In this document: positions 15,348 to 23,271 of the stretch, piece by piece | Layout: every line of letters begins with the position of its first letter | Position numbering within the stretch: the stretch's first letter is position 1 | Source: Bacillota bacterium | GTDB lineage: Bacteria > Sysuimicrobiota > Sysuimicrobiia > Sysuimicrobiales > Segetimicrobiaceae | Direction: 5' to 3' | Assembly: GCA_021324295.1 (NCBI GenBank) | Contig: JAJPJJ010000038.1 | Span: 1 to 52,510 of the forward strand | DNA: 52,510 bases | Position numbers and translations under genes: made by a program | The notes under the pieces: model-generated | Databases searched by the model: none | What the model saw: only the letters and a program-made list of their open reading frames with translations | What the model was told of the DNA's origin: nothing

Positions 15348-16820
15348 ATGCAGACTGCCCTGAGCCCAGCCAGGCCGGCCAGCGCCTCCCCCGCGCCCGC
15401 GCGGCGCGCGCCGGCCGCGCGCCACGAGCCGCTGTGGATGGTCCTCTTCGACCCCGACCGGTTCGCCACCATGCGGCAGATGGCCGGCATCCTGCTCAAG
15501 AGCGGGTTCCTGCCCCGCGCCATCCGCACCGAGGAGCAGGTGATCACGATCCTCATCAAGGGGTGCGAGCTCGGCATCCCGCCCATGGAGGCGCTCACCG
15601 GGATCGTCGTCATCGACGGCAAGCCCGCGGTGTCGCCCCAGCTCATGCTGTCCCTCATCAACCGCAGCGGCGAGCTGCGGGACATCGCGATCGACAGCGA
15701 CGACCAGCACTGCACCGTCACGATGACCCGGCGCGGCCGCAGGCCGCACACCGAGACGTTCACGCTCGCGGACGCACGGCGCATGGGGCTCGCGAGCCGC
15801 GAGAACTGGATGAAGCAGCCCCGCGTCATGCTCCGCTGGCGGGCCGTCTCCGCCTGCGCCCGGATCGTGTTCCCCGACGTGATCTCCGGCCTGTACACGC
15901 TCGAGGAAATGGACGCCGCGGTCGCGGTGGACGACGACGGCGGCATGCGGGCCGCGGACGCCGACATCGAGCCGCCCGCCGCGCCGCACCCGGGATCGGA
16001 CAGCGGCGCGCCCCCATCGGGCGCGCTTCTGCCGGAGCCGGACGCCGGCCAAGCACCGGAGGCCGAGCCCGGCGGCGCCGAGGAGCTCGACGCCATCCTG
16101 CGCAGCGCGGCCGCGGCGGCCGGCTACGACGGCCCGGACGCCGTTCGCCGGTACCTCGCGTCCCGCCACCGGATCAGCGCGGGCGGCGCCGAGGACATCC
16201 CGGCCGAACTGCGCGGGCGCGTCCGCGCGGACGCCGTCCGGCTCCTCACGGACGAGGACGCGCCGCCGGACGCCGCACCGCCCTCCGCGGACGCCGCAGC
16301 CGCACCGCCCGAGCCCGACGCTCCCGCGCGCGCGGCCGAGGGGGGCGGCGTGTCCGACGCCGACCTCCTAGCCGCGGTCCACAAGGCCGCGGCGGCCCTG
16401 CGGGTGCGGAACCCCAACCCCGGGCTCGCCTGGCTGCGCGCGCACTACAAGACCGACGACATCTCCGCCCTCACGGCGCAGCAGCGCGATGAGGCCTACC
16501 GGCGCGCGCTCGAGATCGTCAGCAGCCGCGCCGCGCGCCAGGCGCCGTCCAGCGGGCAGAAGCGGCCGCCTTCCCCCGCGGCCGCGAAGCCCACCGGCGC
16601 GAACGGCGAGCTCCGCGGGCCGGCCGCGCCCGGCGCGACATCCCCGGCCGCGGCGGCGCTCCGGGCCGCCTTCGAGCGCGACCAGGAGCCGCCCGAGCGG
16701 CAGGAGGCCATCATCCGCGAGTTCACCCGCGGGCGCGCCCGCGAGATCGCGCAGATGACCGAGGCCGAGATCCGCGCGCTGCTGAGCGAGCGCTGGCCGG
16801 AGCTCCCCGCCACCGCCTGA
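15348..16820 (+). CDS. RecT-like phage recombination protein, long C-terminal extension
   Basis: 490 residues. Residues about 45-200 match a phage family annotated as RecT-type annealing proteins: MRQMAGILLKSGFLPRAIRT, then GCELGIPPMEALTGIVVIDG, then KPAVSPQLMLSLINRSGEL, and RMGLASRENWMKQPRVMLRW followed by SACARIVFPDVISGLYT. The remaining 290 residues are acidic, alanine/proline-rich and probably disordered, with two short folded segments. A single-strand annealing protein fits well with the Cas4/RecB-like nuclease at 1363, because such pairs act together in phage recombination. TAGACT at 15291-15296 may be its -10 box; a GAGGTG site precedes ATG 15348. The family assignment is from memory of the motif set. 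Confidence 0.6.
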   Translation: MQTALSPARPASASPAPARRAPAARHEPLWMVLFDPDRFATMRQMAGILLKSGFLPRAIRTEEQVITILIKGCELGIPPMEALTGIVVIDGKPAVSPQLMLSLINRSGELRDIAIDSDDQHCTVTMTRRGRRPHTETFTLADARRMGLASRENWMKQPRVMLRWRAVSACARIVFPDVISGLYTLEEMDAAVAVDDDGGMRAADADIEPPAAPHPGSDSGAPPSGALLPEPDAGQAPEAEPGGAEELDAILRSAAAAAGYDGPDAVRRYLASRHRISAGGAEDIPAELRGRVRADAVRLLTDEDAPPDAAPPSADAAAAPPEPDAPARAAEGGGVSDADLLAAVHKAAAALRVRNPNPGLAWLRAHYKTDDISALTAQQRDEAYRRALEIVSSRAARQAPSSGQKRPPSPAAAKPTGANGELRGPAAPGATSPAAAALRAAFERDQEPPERQEAIIREFTRGRAREIAQMTEAEIRALLSERWPELPATA

Positions 16821-16825
16821 GCCGC

Positions 16826-17806
16826 ATGCCGCAGGCACCCGCCGCCCCGGCGGCGCCGCCCGCCATCCCGCGGCCGCCCGCCCCCACGGGCGAGCTCGCC
16901 GCGCTGCGGCGCGACATCCTCCGCTGCACCCGGTGCCCGCTCCACGCGCACCGCCGGCGCGCGTGCCCGGGCGAGGGCCCCGCGCGCGCGGCCGTCATGA
17001 TCGTCGGCGAGGCACCGGGCTGGCAGGAGGACCGCGACGGCCGCCCCTTCGTCGGCGCGGCCGGACAGCTGCTGACCCGGCTGCTCGCCGACTGCGGGAT
17101 CGACCGCGGGAGCGTCTACATCACCAACACGGTCAAGTGCCTGCCGCCCATGGCCGGCGCGTCCGCGGCCCCGTCCGCGGACGCCGTCCAGACGTGCCTG
17201 CCGTTCCTGCGGCGCGAGCTCGAGCTCGTCTCGCCCGCGGTCGTCGTCCTGGCCGGGGGCACCCCGCTGCGGGCGCTCGTCGACCCCCGCCTGTCGATCA
17301 CGCGGGCGCACGGCCGCGCGTTCTTCAAGGACGGCCGATGGCTGTACCCGATCTACCACCCGTCCTACCTCCTGCGGTCCCGGGGCGACCCCCGCGTCGC
17401 GGCCGAGGCGCGGGACGACCTCCAGCGCCTCCACCACCTGCGCGGCCTGCACGCCGCGACGCTGCGGCGCCCGTGGCCGCTCCCCGAGGTCCTGCGGCAC
17501 CTGTTCGCGAGCACGCCCACGCCCCACGAGCCGAACAGGCACAGCCAGGCCGCCGCCTGGCACGTCCTGGAGCACTTCGCGCTCCCCACGACGCGGGACG
17601 GCGCCATCACCTGGGACGTTCGCGGGCTGCGGCCGATGTTCAAGACGCCGAGCGCGATCCAGGAGCTGCTGCGCCGCTGGGCCGGCCGGCCCGTGCGGCT
17701 CCGGTCGGTCTCGGAAGCCCACGGCGCGGTCGCCGCGCTCGGCGAGCCCGATGCCGGCCCGGCAGAACGCGCACCAAGGAGAGACACGTCAACTACCCCG
17801 GACTGA
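16826..17806 (+). CDS. Family 4 uracil-DNA glycosylase with C-terminal extension
   Basis: 326 residues; removes uracil from DNA. The Fe-S cysteines are Cys34, Cys37, Cys106 and Cys125, the spacing of family 4 enzymes. Motifs are GEAPGWQED at 61-69, TNTVKCLPP at 101-109 and the catalytic-loop YHPSYLLR near 178-185. Family members are about 200 residues, so roughly 110 extra residues form the C-terminus. It contains FKTPSAIQELLRRWAGRPVR, a module found alone in the small gene at 20037. The last codons (TSTTPD) run into the solo hairpin repeat at 17796, so the 3' end was probably changed by that insertion. It starts 5 nt after the RecT-like gene. Confidence 0.9.
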   Translation: MPQAPAAPAAPPAIPRPPAPTGELAALRRDILRCTRCPLHAHRRRACPGEGPARAAVMIVGEAPGWQEDRDGRPFVGAAGQLLTRLLADCGIDRGSVYITNTVKCLPPMAGASAAPSADAVQTCLPFLRRELELVSPAVVVLAGGTPLRALVDPRLSITRAHGRAFFKDGRWLYPIYHPSYLLRSRGDPRVAAEARDDLQRLHHLRGLHAATLRRPWPLPEVLRHLFASTPTPHEPNRHSQAAAWHVLEHFALPTTRDGAITWDVRGLRPMFKTPSAIQELLRRWAGRPVRLRSVSEAHGAVAALGEPDAGPAERAPRRDTSTTPD

Positions 17807-17825
17807 AGTCCGGGGTTTCCGGCGC
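17796..17825 (+). repeat. Solo IS200/IS605-type hairpin, copy 2
   Basis: Identical over 30 bases to 62-91 (stem CCCCGGACT / AGTCCGGGG, then TTTCCGGCGC). It lies just after AAGGAG (17776-17781), a ribosome binding site that no longer has a start codon at the right distance, and is followed by its own GGAGGA and ATG 17838. The position directly after a Shine-Dalgarno site parallels the intact IS element at 9734. Confidence 0.55.
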
Positions 17826-17837
17826 CGGAGGAAATCT

Positions 17838-18128
17838 ATGATCAGCGAGACGAGCGCACGGATCGTCGCGCGCCTCAGCGAAGGCGCATCGTTCACCATC
17901 GACAAGCGGGAGATCACCGTCCGCCGCCGGCGCGTCATCATCTGGGCGCGCGAGTGGGACGGCGGCGCGCCGGTCGCGTCGATCTACGAGTGCTGCGATC
18001 CCGGCGCGCGGCCCATCCGCGTCCCCGTCGAGCACGCGCGCGGCAGCCGCGACGGCGTCGTGAGCGGCCTCGACCTCCTGGAGACGCTCAAGCGCTGGGT
18101 GGCGCGCCTGCCCGAGGACGAACGGTAG
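17838..18128 (+). CDS. Small protein of unknown function
   Basis: 96 residues; ATG preceded by GGAGGAAATCT from the hairpin repeat. It reads MISETSARIVARLSEGASFT, then a beta-rich stretch (KREITVRRRRVIIWAREW) and a C-terminal helix (GLDLLETLKRWVARLPEDER). No family is recognised. It heads a run of six short genes (17838-19968), each with its own ribosome binding site or a 4-nt overlap, that look like accessory genes of the element. Confidence 0.65.
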   Translation: MISETSARIVARLSEGASFTIDKREITVRRRRVIIWAREWDGGAPVASIYECCDPGARPIRVPVEHARGSRDGVVSGLDLLETLKRWVARLPEDER

Positions 18129-18184
18129 GCGCGCCTGCGGCGCGGACCGCCGCGCGACACAATACGAGACAGGAGAGATCCACG

Positions 18185-18562
18185 ATGAGCGCCACTGCGC
18201 CCATCCCACTGGAGCACTGGATCCCCGATCCCGAGCGGCCGGGCTACCTCGCGTTCGCAGGCACGCCGACATACCGGGAGGTGTTCACCGCCCTCGCCGG
18301 GGCGCTCGCCGCCGAGGGACTGGTCGATGAGTACTTCGCGCCCGGGCTCGCGATCGACGGCCCCGCGCTCGACGCCCTGGTCCCGCGCGGCGCGCGGCGC
18401 GTCGCCTGCTGGGCCGCGACCGGCGGCTCGGAGGGCCACTACGTCCACGTCGAGCTCGTGTATCCCGGCCGCCGCGTGAGACTGGCCCTCGGCAAGACGT
18501 TCCTCGGCTGGGACCACGCGTGGGCGATCGCCAAGCGCGCCGCGGAGCTCCTCGGCGCGTAG
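18185..18562 (+). CDS. Unknown protein, 125 residues
   Basis: ATG follows CAGGAGAGATCCACG. The sequence has LEHWIPDPERPGYLAFAG, a helical stretch (YREVFTALAGALAAEGLVDE), then ARRVACWAATGGSEGHYVHV and a C-terminal helix (WDHAWAIAKRAAELLGA). A mixed alpha/beta cytoplasmic protein is likely. No family recognised. GC-rich codon use matches its neighbours. Confidence 0.65.
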   Translation: MSATAPIPLEHWIPDPERPGYLAFAGTPTYREVFTALAGALAAEGLVDEYFAPGLAIDGPALDALVPRGARRVACWAATGGSEGHYVHVELVYPGRRVRLALGKTFLGWDHAWAIAKRAAELLGA

Positions 18563-18594
18563 CGCGCCGCCGCGCGAACCAACTGGAGGCAGCC

Positions 18595-18804
18595 ATGCGC
18601 CAGCGCAGCCCAGCGCCGAGCACCATCACGATCCGCGCGTGGAACCCCGCCACGCGCAGGTTCGATCTGGACGTCGACGCACGCCTCGCCCACCCCGACC
18701 AGCGCCGCCGGCGCGGCGGGCCGATCTGCTGCGTCTGCGGCGGCCCGACTTACCCCGTGCTCGACGGCGAGGCGTGGTGCGGCGCGTGCGGCCTGTACCA
18801 GTAA
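18595..18804 (+). CDS. Small zinc-ribbon protein
   Basis: 69 residues; CTGGAGG lies 6-8 nt before ATG. The C-terminal half carries CCVCGGPTYP and WCGACGLYQ, a CxxC-x(n)-CxxC ribbon. The N-terminal half is a short basic beta region (TITIRAWNPATRRFDLDVDA). Probably binds nucleic acid or protein; function unknown. Confidence 0.65.
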   Translation: MRQRSPAPSTITIRAWNPATRRFDLDVDARLAHPDQRRRRGGPICCVCGGPTYPVLDGEAWCGACGLYQ

Positions 18805-18865
18805 GACGCCGCCCCGAGACCAGGCGCGCCCAGCGCAGCACCATGCGAGACAGGAGGGATCCGCC

Positions 18866-19069
18866 GTGACAAGCCGCATGCCCGACGCGTGGTACCGCAG
18901 CAAGGCCGCCGAGCTCTACCACCGCGGCGGGGACGTCGAGATCGACCCCGACGCCGCGGTGTCGCGCGGCGATGACCCCGCCTCGAGCCGCGGCGCCTAC
19001 GTCCAGGCGTGGGTGTGGGTCGACGATCCGGAGCCGGCGGCGGAGGCGGAGCCCCGGATGCGCCCGTGA
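18866..19069 (+). CDS. Small acidic protein, unknown function
   Basis: 67 residues from GTG 18866, 6 nt after GGAGGGAT. It contains WYRSKAAELYHRGGDVEIDP and AYVQAWVWVDDPEPAAEAEP. The first part looks like one amphipathic helix. The stop overlaps the next GTG (GTGA), so it is coupled to the gene at 19066. No family recognised. Confidence 0.6.
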   Translation: MTSRMPDAWYRSKAAELYHRGGDVEIDPDAAVSRGDDPASSRGAYVQAWVWVDDPEPAAEAEPRMRP

Positions 19070-19467
19070 CGCTCAGCGACCTCGTCGACCGGTGCGCGGC
19101 GTCCCACGGCACCGGGGCGCGCGGAGCCGCGCGCGTGTGGATCTTCGGCCCGCATCCCGACCGCGTCCACACCATCGAGATCATCGGCCCCCGGAACGTC
19201 GACCACGCTGCGTGTGGCGCGCTCCTCGCCGGATCCATCTCCGCCGCCGCGCCCCTCCTGCCGTGGGCCCCGACGGCGCTCGTAGTGGCGCTACTAGACG
19301 GCGCGCGGCTCGTCGTCGACGGCGCGTCCTCCGGCGAGGCGCTCGCGCGGATCTCGCCCGCCTGCGCCCCGCACGCGGCGGAGCCCGTGCGCCTGCCCCC
19401 CGCCCGGTCCATCGCGGCCGTCCTGCTCCGCCATGCCCAGCGGCTTTGGGCGGCCCCGCTCAACTGA
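19066..19467 (+). CDS. Unknown protein, paralogue of the gene at 14842
   Basis: 133 residues, GTG overlapping the preceding stop. Layout: a short N-terminal helix (VTLSDLVDRCAASHG), AARVWIFGPHPDRVHTIEII, a central TALVVALLDGARLVVDG and a C-terminal helix (SIAAVLLRHAQRLWAAPL). The order and spacing match the primase-linked protein at 14842, and both use 4-nt overlaps with the preceding gene. This indicates an internal duplication within the element. Function is unknown. Confidence 0.6.
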   Translation: MTLSDLVDRCAASHGTGARGAARVWIFGPHPDRVHTIEIIGPRNVDHAACGALLAGSISAAAPLLPWAPTALVVALLDGARLVVDGASSGEALARISPACAPHAAEPVRLPPARSIAAVLLRHAQRLWAAPLN

Positions 19468-19488
19468 CGGCTGACGGGAGACGCGCCC

Positions 19489-19968
19489 GTGCTCAGGCTC
19501 TCCGAACGCTACCCCGTGATCGCCCGCATCCCGGCCGACCACTACCTCCGGATCCACCGCTGGTGCGCGGCGCACGACGTAGGACACGGCGGCACGGCCG
19601 ACCACGTCTACGACGCCCCCTCCGGCGGCGCGATCAACGTCTGGAGCGAACCGTGGGACACGCGGGATGGGCGCGCCAGGAGCGAACTGCGGGGCACGTA
19701 CTACCACGAGCGAGACGACGGACTGCCTCAGGGCGCGGTGCTGGAGGCTGCTGCACGTGCCCTCGCCGAGGGCCGCGAGCCGCGCGGACTCCACGACATG
19801 ACCGGACTGTCCGGCAGCGAGGAGATCCTGCCTGCCAGGACGTGCCTCGTCGTGTGGAGCCCGGGACGCCTCCGCGAGCACGCCTGGACCGCCGCGCAGG
19901 CGCGCGCGCACTTCGCGGCGCTCTACCGGCGCGTCATCGGCGTCCCTCTCCCGGGCGAACCACTGTAG
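19489..19968 (+). CDS. Unknown protein, 159 residues
   Basis: GTG 19489 follows GGGAGACGCGCCC. It reads LRLSERYPVIARIPADHYLR, then HRWCAAHDVGHGGTADHVYD, INVWSEPWDTRD, a helical stretch around VLEAAARALAEGREPRGLHD and EHAWTAAQARAHFAALYRRV near the end. The His/Asp/Cys-rich segment near residue 30 might bind metal, but no family is recognised. Confidence 0.6.
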   Translation: MLRLSERYPVIARIPADHYLRIHRWCAAHDVGHGGTADHVYDAPSGGAINVWSEPWDTRDGRARSELRGTYYHERDDGLPQGAVLEAAARALAEGREPRGLHDMTGLSGSEEILPARTCLVVWSPGRLREHAWTAAQARAHFAALYRRVIGVPLPGEPL

Positions 19969-20036
19969 CACGGCCGCCTTCAAGCCGTACGCCGCGTACG
20001 CCGTGCTGCCCGGCAAGACACGGCGGCGTCCACGAG

Positions 20037-20198
20037 ATGTTCGGCCCGCCGTCCGCTATCCAGGAGCTGTTGCGCCGCTGCGTCGGCCGGCCCATCCGGC
20101 TCGACCTCGCCCACTCACCCCTGCGATGTGGGGTCCGGGCCGCCATCCTCTCCGGCGAGACCGCAGATGCGCGGCCGGCTCCGCCGGCCGGAGGCTAA
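20037..20198 (+). CDS. Small protein carrying the C-terminal module of the uracil glycosylase
   Basis: 53 residues (MFGPPSAIQELLRRCVGRPI and a basic tail). Nine of the first ten residues after the initial MF correspond to the FKTPSAIQELLRR segment at the end of the glycosylase at 16826. The match shows a duplicated helical module, either a free copy of an interaction domain or a remnant left by recombination. No convincing ribosome binding site precedes ATG 20037. The gene ends just after the hairpin repeat at 20171-20192. Confidence 0.45.
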   Translation: MFGPPSAIQELLRRCVGRPIRLDLAHSPLRCGVRAAILSGETADARPAPPAGG

Positions 20199-20251
20199 CC
20201 GCAACCGGACCGCCTCGGGCTGGAGGACCGGCCGCCATGGAGCGCCAGAGG

Positions 20252-20285
20252 TTGCACCCACCTCACCCGGCCGCCGGCCTACACT
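20252..20285 (+). promoter_or_regulatory. Long-spacer promoter (TTGCAC-N22-TACACT)
   Basis: TTGCAC at 20252-20257 and TACACT at 20280-20285, 22 nt apart. Transcription would start near 20292 and give a leader of about 120 nt before ATG 20412. Confidence 0.6.
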
Positions 20286-20411
20286 CCCCTCCGCCTGGGC
20301 GCGTCCAGGGCGGGAGTCGCGTGCTCCCGCCCCCGCGGCGGCAGCACCCTCTTCGTCCGGCACCACCCGGAGCTCACAGAGCCCGGGCCGACCGGGCGGA
20401 AGGAGGAAGGC

Positions 20412-20705
20412 ATGCTGCCGAGGATCGGGCGGAGGACATGGGTCAAGATCCGATACAGAATGCGGGTGCATGAGACAGGTCAACTTGAGCGACTGCACCT
20501 CAAGCTCTCCCCGGAGGCCTTCCGGTACTGTCCGGCAAGCCTCCGCGGTCGCGTCTGGCGGATCCTCGACCTGCTCGCGCAGATGGACGCGGGCGTCCTC
20601 CCACCCCGCACCCGCCGCGAGCTCGAGGAGCGGCTCGCGGAAGTCGACCCCATCGTGGACCGGCTCATCGCCGGTCAAACACGATGGGGAGCGTCCCAGG
20701 ACTAA
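20412..20705 (+). CDS. Small helical protein, unknown function
   Basis: 97 residues; ATG preceded by AAGGAGGAAGGC. A basic start (MLPRIGRRTWVKIRYRMRVH) leads to LHLKLSPEAFRYCPASLRGR and helices (VWRILDLLAQMDAGVLPPRT and RRELEERLAEVDPIVDRLIA). Mostly alpha-helical and charged; could bind nucleic acid. No family recognised. It is transcribed from the promoter at 20252. Confidence 0.6.
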   Translation: MLPRIGRRTWVKIRYRMRVHETGQLERLHLKLSPEAFRYCPASLRGRVWRILDLLAQMDAGVLPPRTRRELEERLAEVDPIVDRLIAGQTRWGASQD

Positions 20706-20816
20706 CCACTAACCGGCGGGCGCTCCCCCCCCGGCGGTCCGGAGGCACCGATATCCGCCTCCCCCCCTCTTCTCTCCACACCAGGAGCCTTGTATACTAC
20801 ACCCGTTGGAGGCGCC

Positions 20817-21290
20817 ATGCCGAAGCGAATTACGCGCATCGCTCCACCACGAAACCCGAGCCTCGACCGGCAGGACGACATCATCAGGAGGCTCCGCGCC
20901 GATCCCGGCGCGCCCCTCATCGACGTACCCGCCGATGTCGCCAGAGCCGTCAGGGCCGTGGCCAGCATCGAGTTCGGAGGACACTGCACGTTCGTCCAGC
21001 TCCTGCACGCCTGCCTGTCCCTCCCGGAGTTCGCCTGGTGGGCCTCCCCCGAGAATGCCGCCGTGCTCACTCCGCGCGAAAAGCTCGTGCAGGACGCGAT
21101 CGACGCCAGCACACCCGCCGACGACCGCCTCCTCTACAAGACAGTCCGCCCCGCCACCCCAAATCCCGAAGAGATCGCACTCATGATCACGGAGGCGATC
21201 CGGCAGAGCCCCGACTGGACCGTCACCATCACACCGCCCACACAGTACGGCAGCCAGCGCCTCGTCTTCCGCAGGCACGCCCCCTCGTGA
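20817..21290 (+). CDS. Unknown protein, member of a three-copy family in this window
   Basis: 157 residues. GGAGG at 20807-20811 precedes ATG, and TATACT at 20793-20798 is a likely -10 box. The core is VASIEFGGHCTFVQLLHACL, then a variable linker, then ALMITEAIRQSPDWTVTITP. The same two blocks in the same order occur in the next gene (21287) and in the frameshifted gene at 619. The first block looks like a helix, the second like a helix followed by a beta strand. Function is unknown; coupling to the next gene by GTGA suggests they act together. Confidence 0.7.
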   Translation: MPKRITRIAPPRNPSLDRQDDIIRRLRADPGAPLIDVPADVARAVRAVASIEFGGHCTFVQLLHACLSLPEFAWWASPENAAVLTPREKLVQDAIDASTPADDRLLYKTVRPATPNPEEIALMITEAIRQSPDWTVTITPPTQYGSQRLVFRRHAPS

Positions 21291-21790
21291 GCCACCGCTT
21301 CGCCCTCAGGGAACGACACGAGCGGCACTTCTGGTGGGACGTCAACGACCACCTCGCCGCCCTCATGGAGCACCTTCCGGACGGCCCGTGGGCGGACGTG
21401 CCCCACCCCCTGGGCCCCGCCATCTGCGCGTGGATCGATGCCCTCTTCGGACCCCGGCGGTTCACCCTGGTCCAGGTCCTCCGAGAACCGCTCCCCCACG
21501 AGCTCACCCCGCCGCCGCGGCCCTGGGACCCGGAGCGCGACGCGTACTACACCGGACAGCAGCCGCCAAAGCACGACATCGTGATGGAGCTGTACGAACG
21601 GCGCGCAGCCAAGTACGGACCGCCAGTGGCGCGGGACTCCCGGCACGCCGGAAGGATCATCGCCGAGGCCCTGAGGATCGGCGGCTGGCGCGTCTGGGTC
21701 GAGGACGGCCTCGTCAAGTTCCAGCAGCGCCAGAAACGCGACACCGCGCAGCCGCCTGATCCGACAGGGCAGATCCTCACCCCGGTGTAA
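21287..21790 (+). CDS. Unknown protein, second member of the three-copy family
   Basis: 167 residues; GTG 21287 overlaps the stop of the previous gene. Blocks shared with its neighbours are WIDALFGPRRFTLVQVLREP and RIIAEALRIGGWRVWVEDGL. Between them is a proline-rich stretch and DIVMELYERRAAKYGPPVAR. The N-terminus has RHFWWDVNDHLAALMEHLP. The tandem arrangement with a diverged paralogue suggests duplication followed by heteromeric function, which is inference. Confidence 0.7.
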   Translation: MSHRFALRERHERHFWWDVNDHLAALMEHLPDGPWADVPHPLGPAICAWIDALFGPRRFTLVQVLREPLPHELTPPPRPWDPERDAYYTGQQPPKHDIVMELYERRAAKYGPPVARDSRHAGRIIAEALRIGGWRVWVEDGLVKFQQRQKRDTAQPPDPTGQILTPV

Positions 21791-21973
21791 CGCCTACCGC
21801 CGCTCTGTCGCAGGTTCCAGCGGGCCGCGATCGACTACCTGCGGGCACTGCCGACCGCCGACCCCGTGCGCGTGCTCGTCGTCAATCGCTCCTCCAGCGG
21901 CGATGCGCGGCCTCCGGCCGCGGAGCCGCGCGCCGCTGCGGTGAGCCGCGCCGCCGCAGAAAGGAGCATGCCC

Positions 21974-22816
21974 ATGCCATCCACACTGCCCCGCGCCGCC
22001 GTCTTCATCGACGCCGGCCACGCGATCGCGCACCTCGGCCAGCTGCTGCACCGGACCACCGAGCGCGCGGCGCTCGCGGTTGACGCCGAGGCGCTCGCCG
22101 CGGCCATCCGCGAGCACATCACCAAGGACAGCCGCGAGGAGGTCCTCCGCACCTACTGGTACGACGCGCCGCCGCCCGGCGGCGACGCACACGCCGACCT
22201 CCCCGCCGCCCCCGGCATCACCGTGCGGTTCGGCCAGCTCGTGGGCGGCCGCCAGAAGCGCGTGGACGCCATGATCGTCGCCGACATCGTGCGGCTCGCC
22301 TGGACCGGCGCTATCTCGACCGCGTACCTCGCCGCGCGCGACGACGACCTGCTGCCGGCCGCCGCCTCCGCCAAGGACGCCGGCGCCCGCGTCGTCCTCG
22401 TCGAGCTGGGCGCCGCCTCGCCCTCCCTCCTCCGCGCCGAGGCCGACGCCGCGCTCACGGTCCCGCTCGAGGCGCTCCGCCACGCCGTCCGGCTCCGCGC
22501 CGACACCGCCTCGCCCACGCGCGACCTCACCGACCCTGCGGCCGCCGCCTACGCCGTGGGCCGCGAGTTCGCCGCCCGGTGGCTCCTCGACGCCGACCAG
22601 GCGGCCGTGCGCGCCGTCCAGCGGGTCCTCGCCAGCGGCGGCCGCATCCCCGTGGAGATCGACGCCCAGCTGCTGGATGCCACCGAGCAGCACGTCGGCC
22701 GCGCGGTGAAGCAGGACGCGGTCCGCCAGCGCATGCGCGACGGCTTCTGCGAGGAGATCGCCAACGCCGCGCCGCGCCAGAACGGCGACCGCGCACCGCG
22801 CGGGGCGCGGCGGTGA
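21974..22816 (+). CDS. NYN-domain (PIN-like) ribonuclease family protein
   Basis: 280 residues. AAGGAG precedes two candidate ATGs; 21974 has the better spacing (7 nt) than 21968. The NYN/DUF88 layout is visible: RAAVFIDAGH with Asp near residue 13, GGRQKRVDAMIVADIVRLAW with a conserved Asp, AYLAARDDDLLPAAASAKDA and ARVVLVELG. NYN proteins are PIN-like nucleases acting on RNA. The C-terminal 90 residues are helical (AVRAVQRVLASGGRIPVEID). A role in RNA turnover, defence or counter-defence is possible; the neighbours give no further hint. Confidence 0.75.
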   Translation: MPSTLPRAAVFIDAGHAIAHLGQLLHRTTERAALAVDAEALAAAIREHITKDSREEVLRTYWYDAPPPGGDAHADLPAAPGITVRFGQLVGGRQKRVDAMIVADIVRLAWTGAISTAYLAARDDDLLPAAASAKDAGARVVLVELGAASPSLLRAEADAALTVPLEALRHAVRLRADTASPTRDLTDPAAAAYAVGREFAARWLLDADQAAVRAVQRVLASGGRIPVEIDAQLLDATEQHVGRAVKQDAVRQRMRDGFCEEIANAAPRQNGDRAPRGARR

Positions 22817-22869
22817 CCGCGCGCGCCTCCGGCGCGGAGGCGCCGCCGCCACACCCGGGAGGCACACAG

Positions 22870-23160
22870 ATGGCAAAGGTCGCTGTTCCGATCATCAAGC
22901 TCCGCTACGACAGCGCCGACGCGTACCCCAACGACGTCGTGGCCGTGTTCGAGGACGCGGGCGCGTGGACCCCGGCCGAGGACTACACATTTACCGGCCG
23001 CGTGTCGATCGACGCCGACACGCCGAAGGAGCGCACGGCGCAACGCAACGCGATCGCCGCGAAGCTTTGCACGATCATGCCCCGCGCTCAGGCCGAGCGC
23101 CTCATCACCCTGCTGGACGAGCACAACTGGGACGTGAGCTTCTTCGTGGACTGCTGGTAG
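22870..23160 (+). CDS. Unknown protein, 96 residues
   Basis: ATG after GGGAGGCACACAG. It reads MAKVAVPIIKLRYDSADAYP, DVVAVFEDAGAWTPAEDYTF, VSIDADTPKERTAQRNAIAA and ends ITLLDEHNWDVSFFVDCW. Codon use is a little less GC-extreme than its neighbours. It looks like a compact alpha/beta protein. No family is recognised. Confidence 0.65.
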   Translation: MAKVAVPIIKLRYDSADAYPNDVVAVFEDAGAWTPAEDYTFTGRVSIDADTPKERTAQRNAIAAKLCTIMPRAQAERLITLLDEHNWDVSFFVDCW

Positions 23161-23271
23161 CCGGCCGCCCGCACGAAGGCACAGGCAGCCAGCACGGCAG
23201 TGGTGCTCAACCACCTTACGAACCGTGGGAGGCGAGTGCAGCGTGGCACACAGCCGGCTCGGAGGCACACC

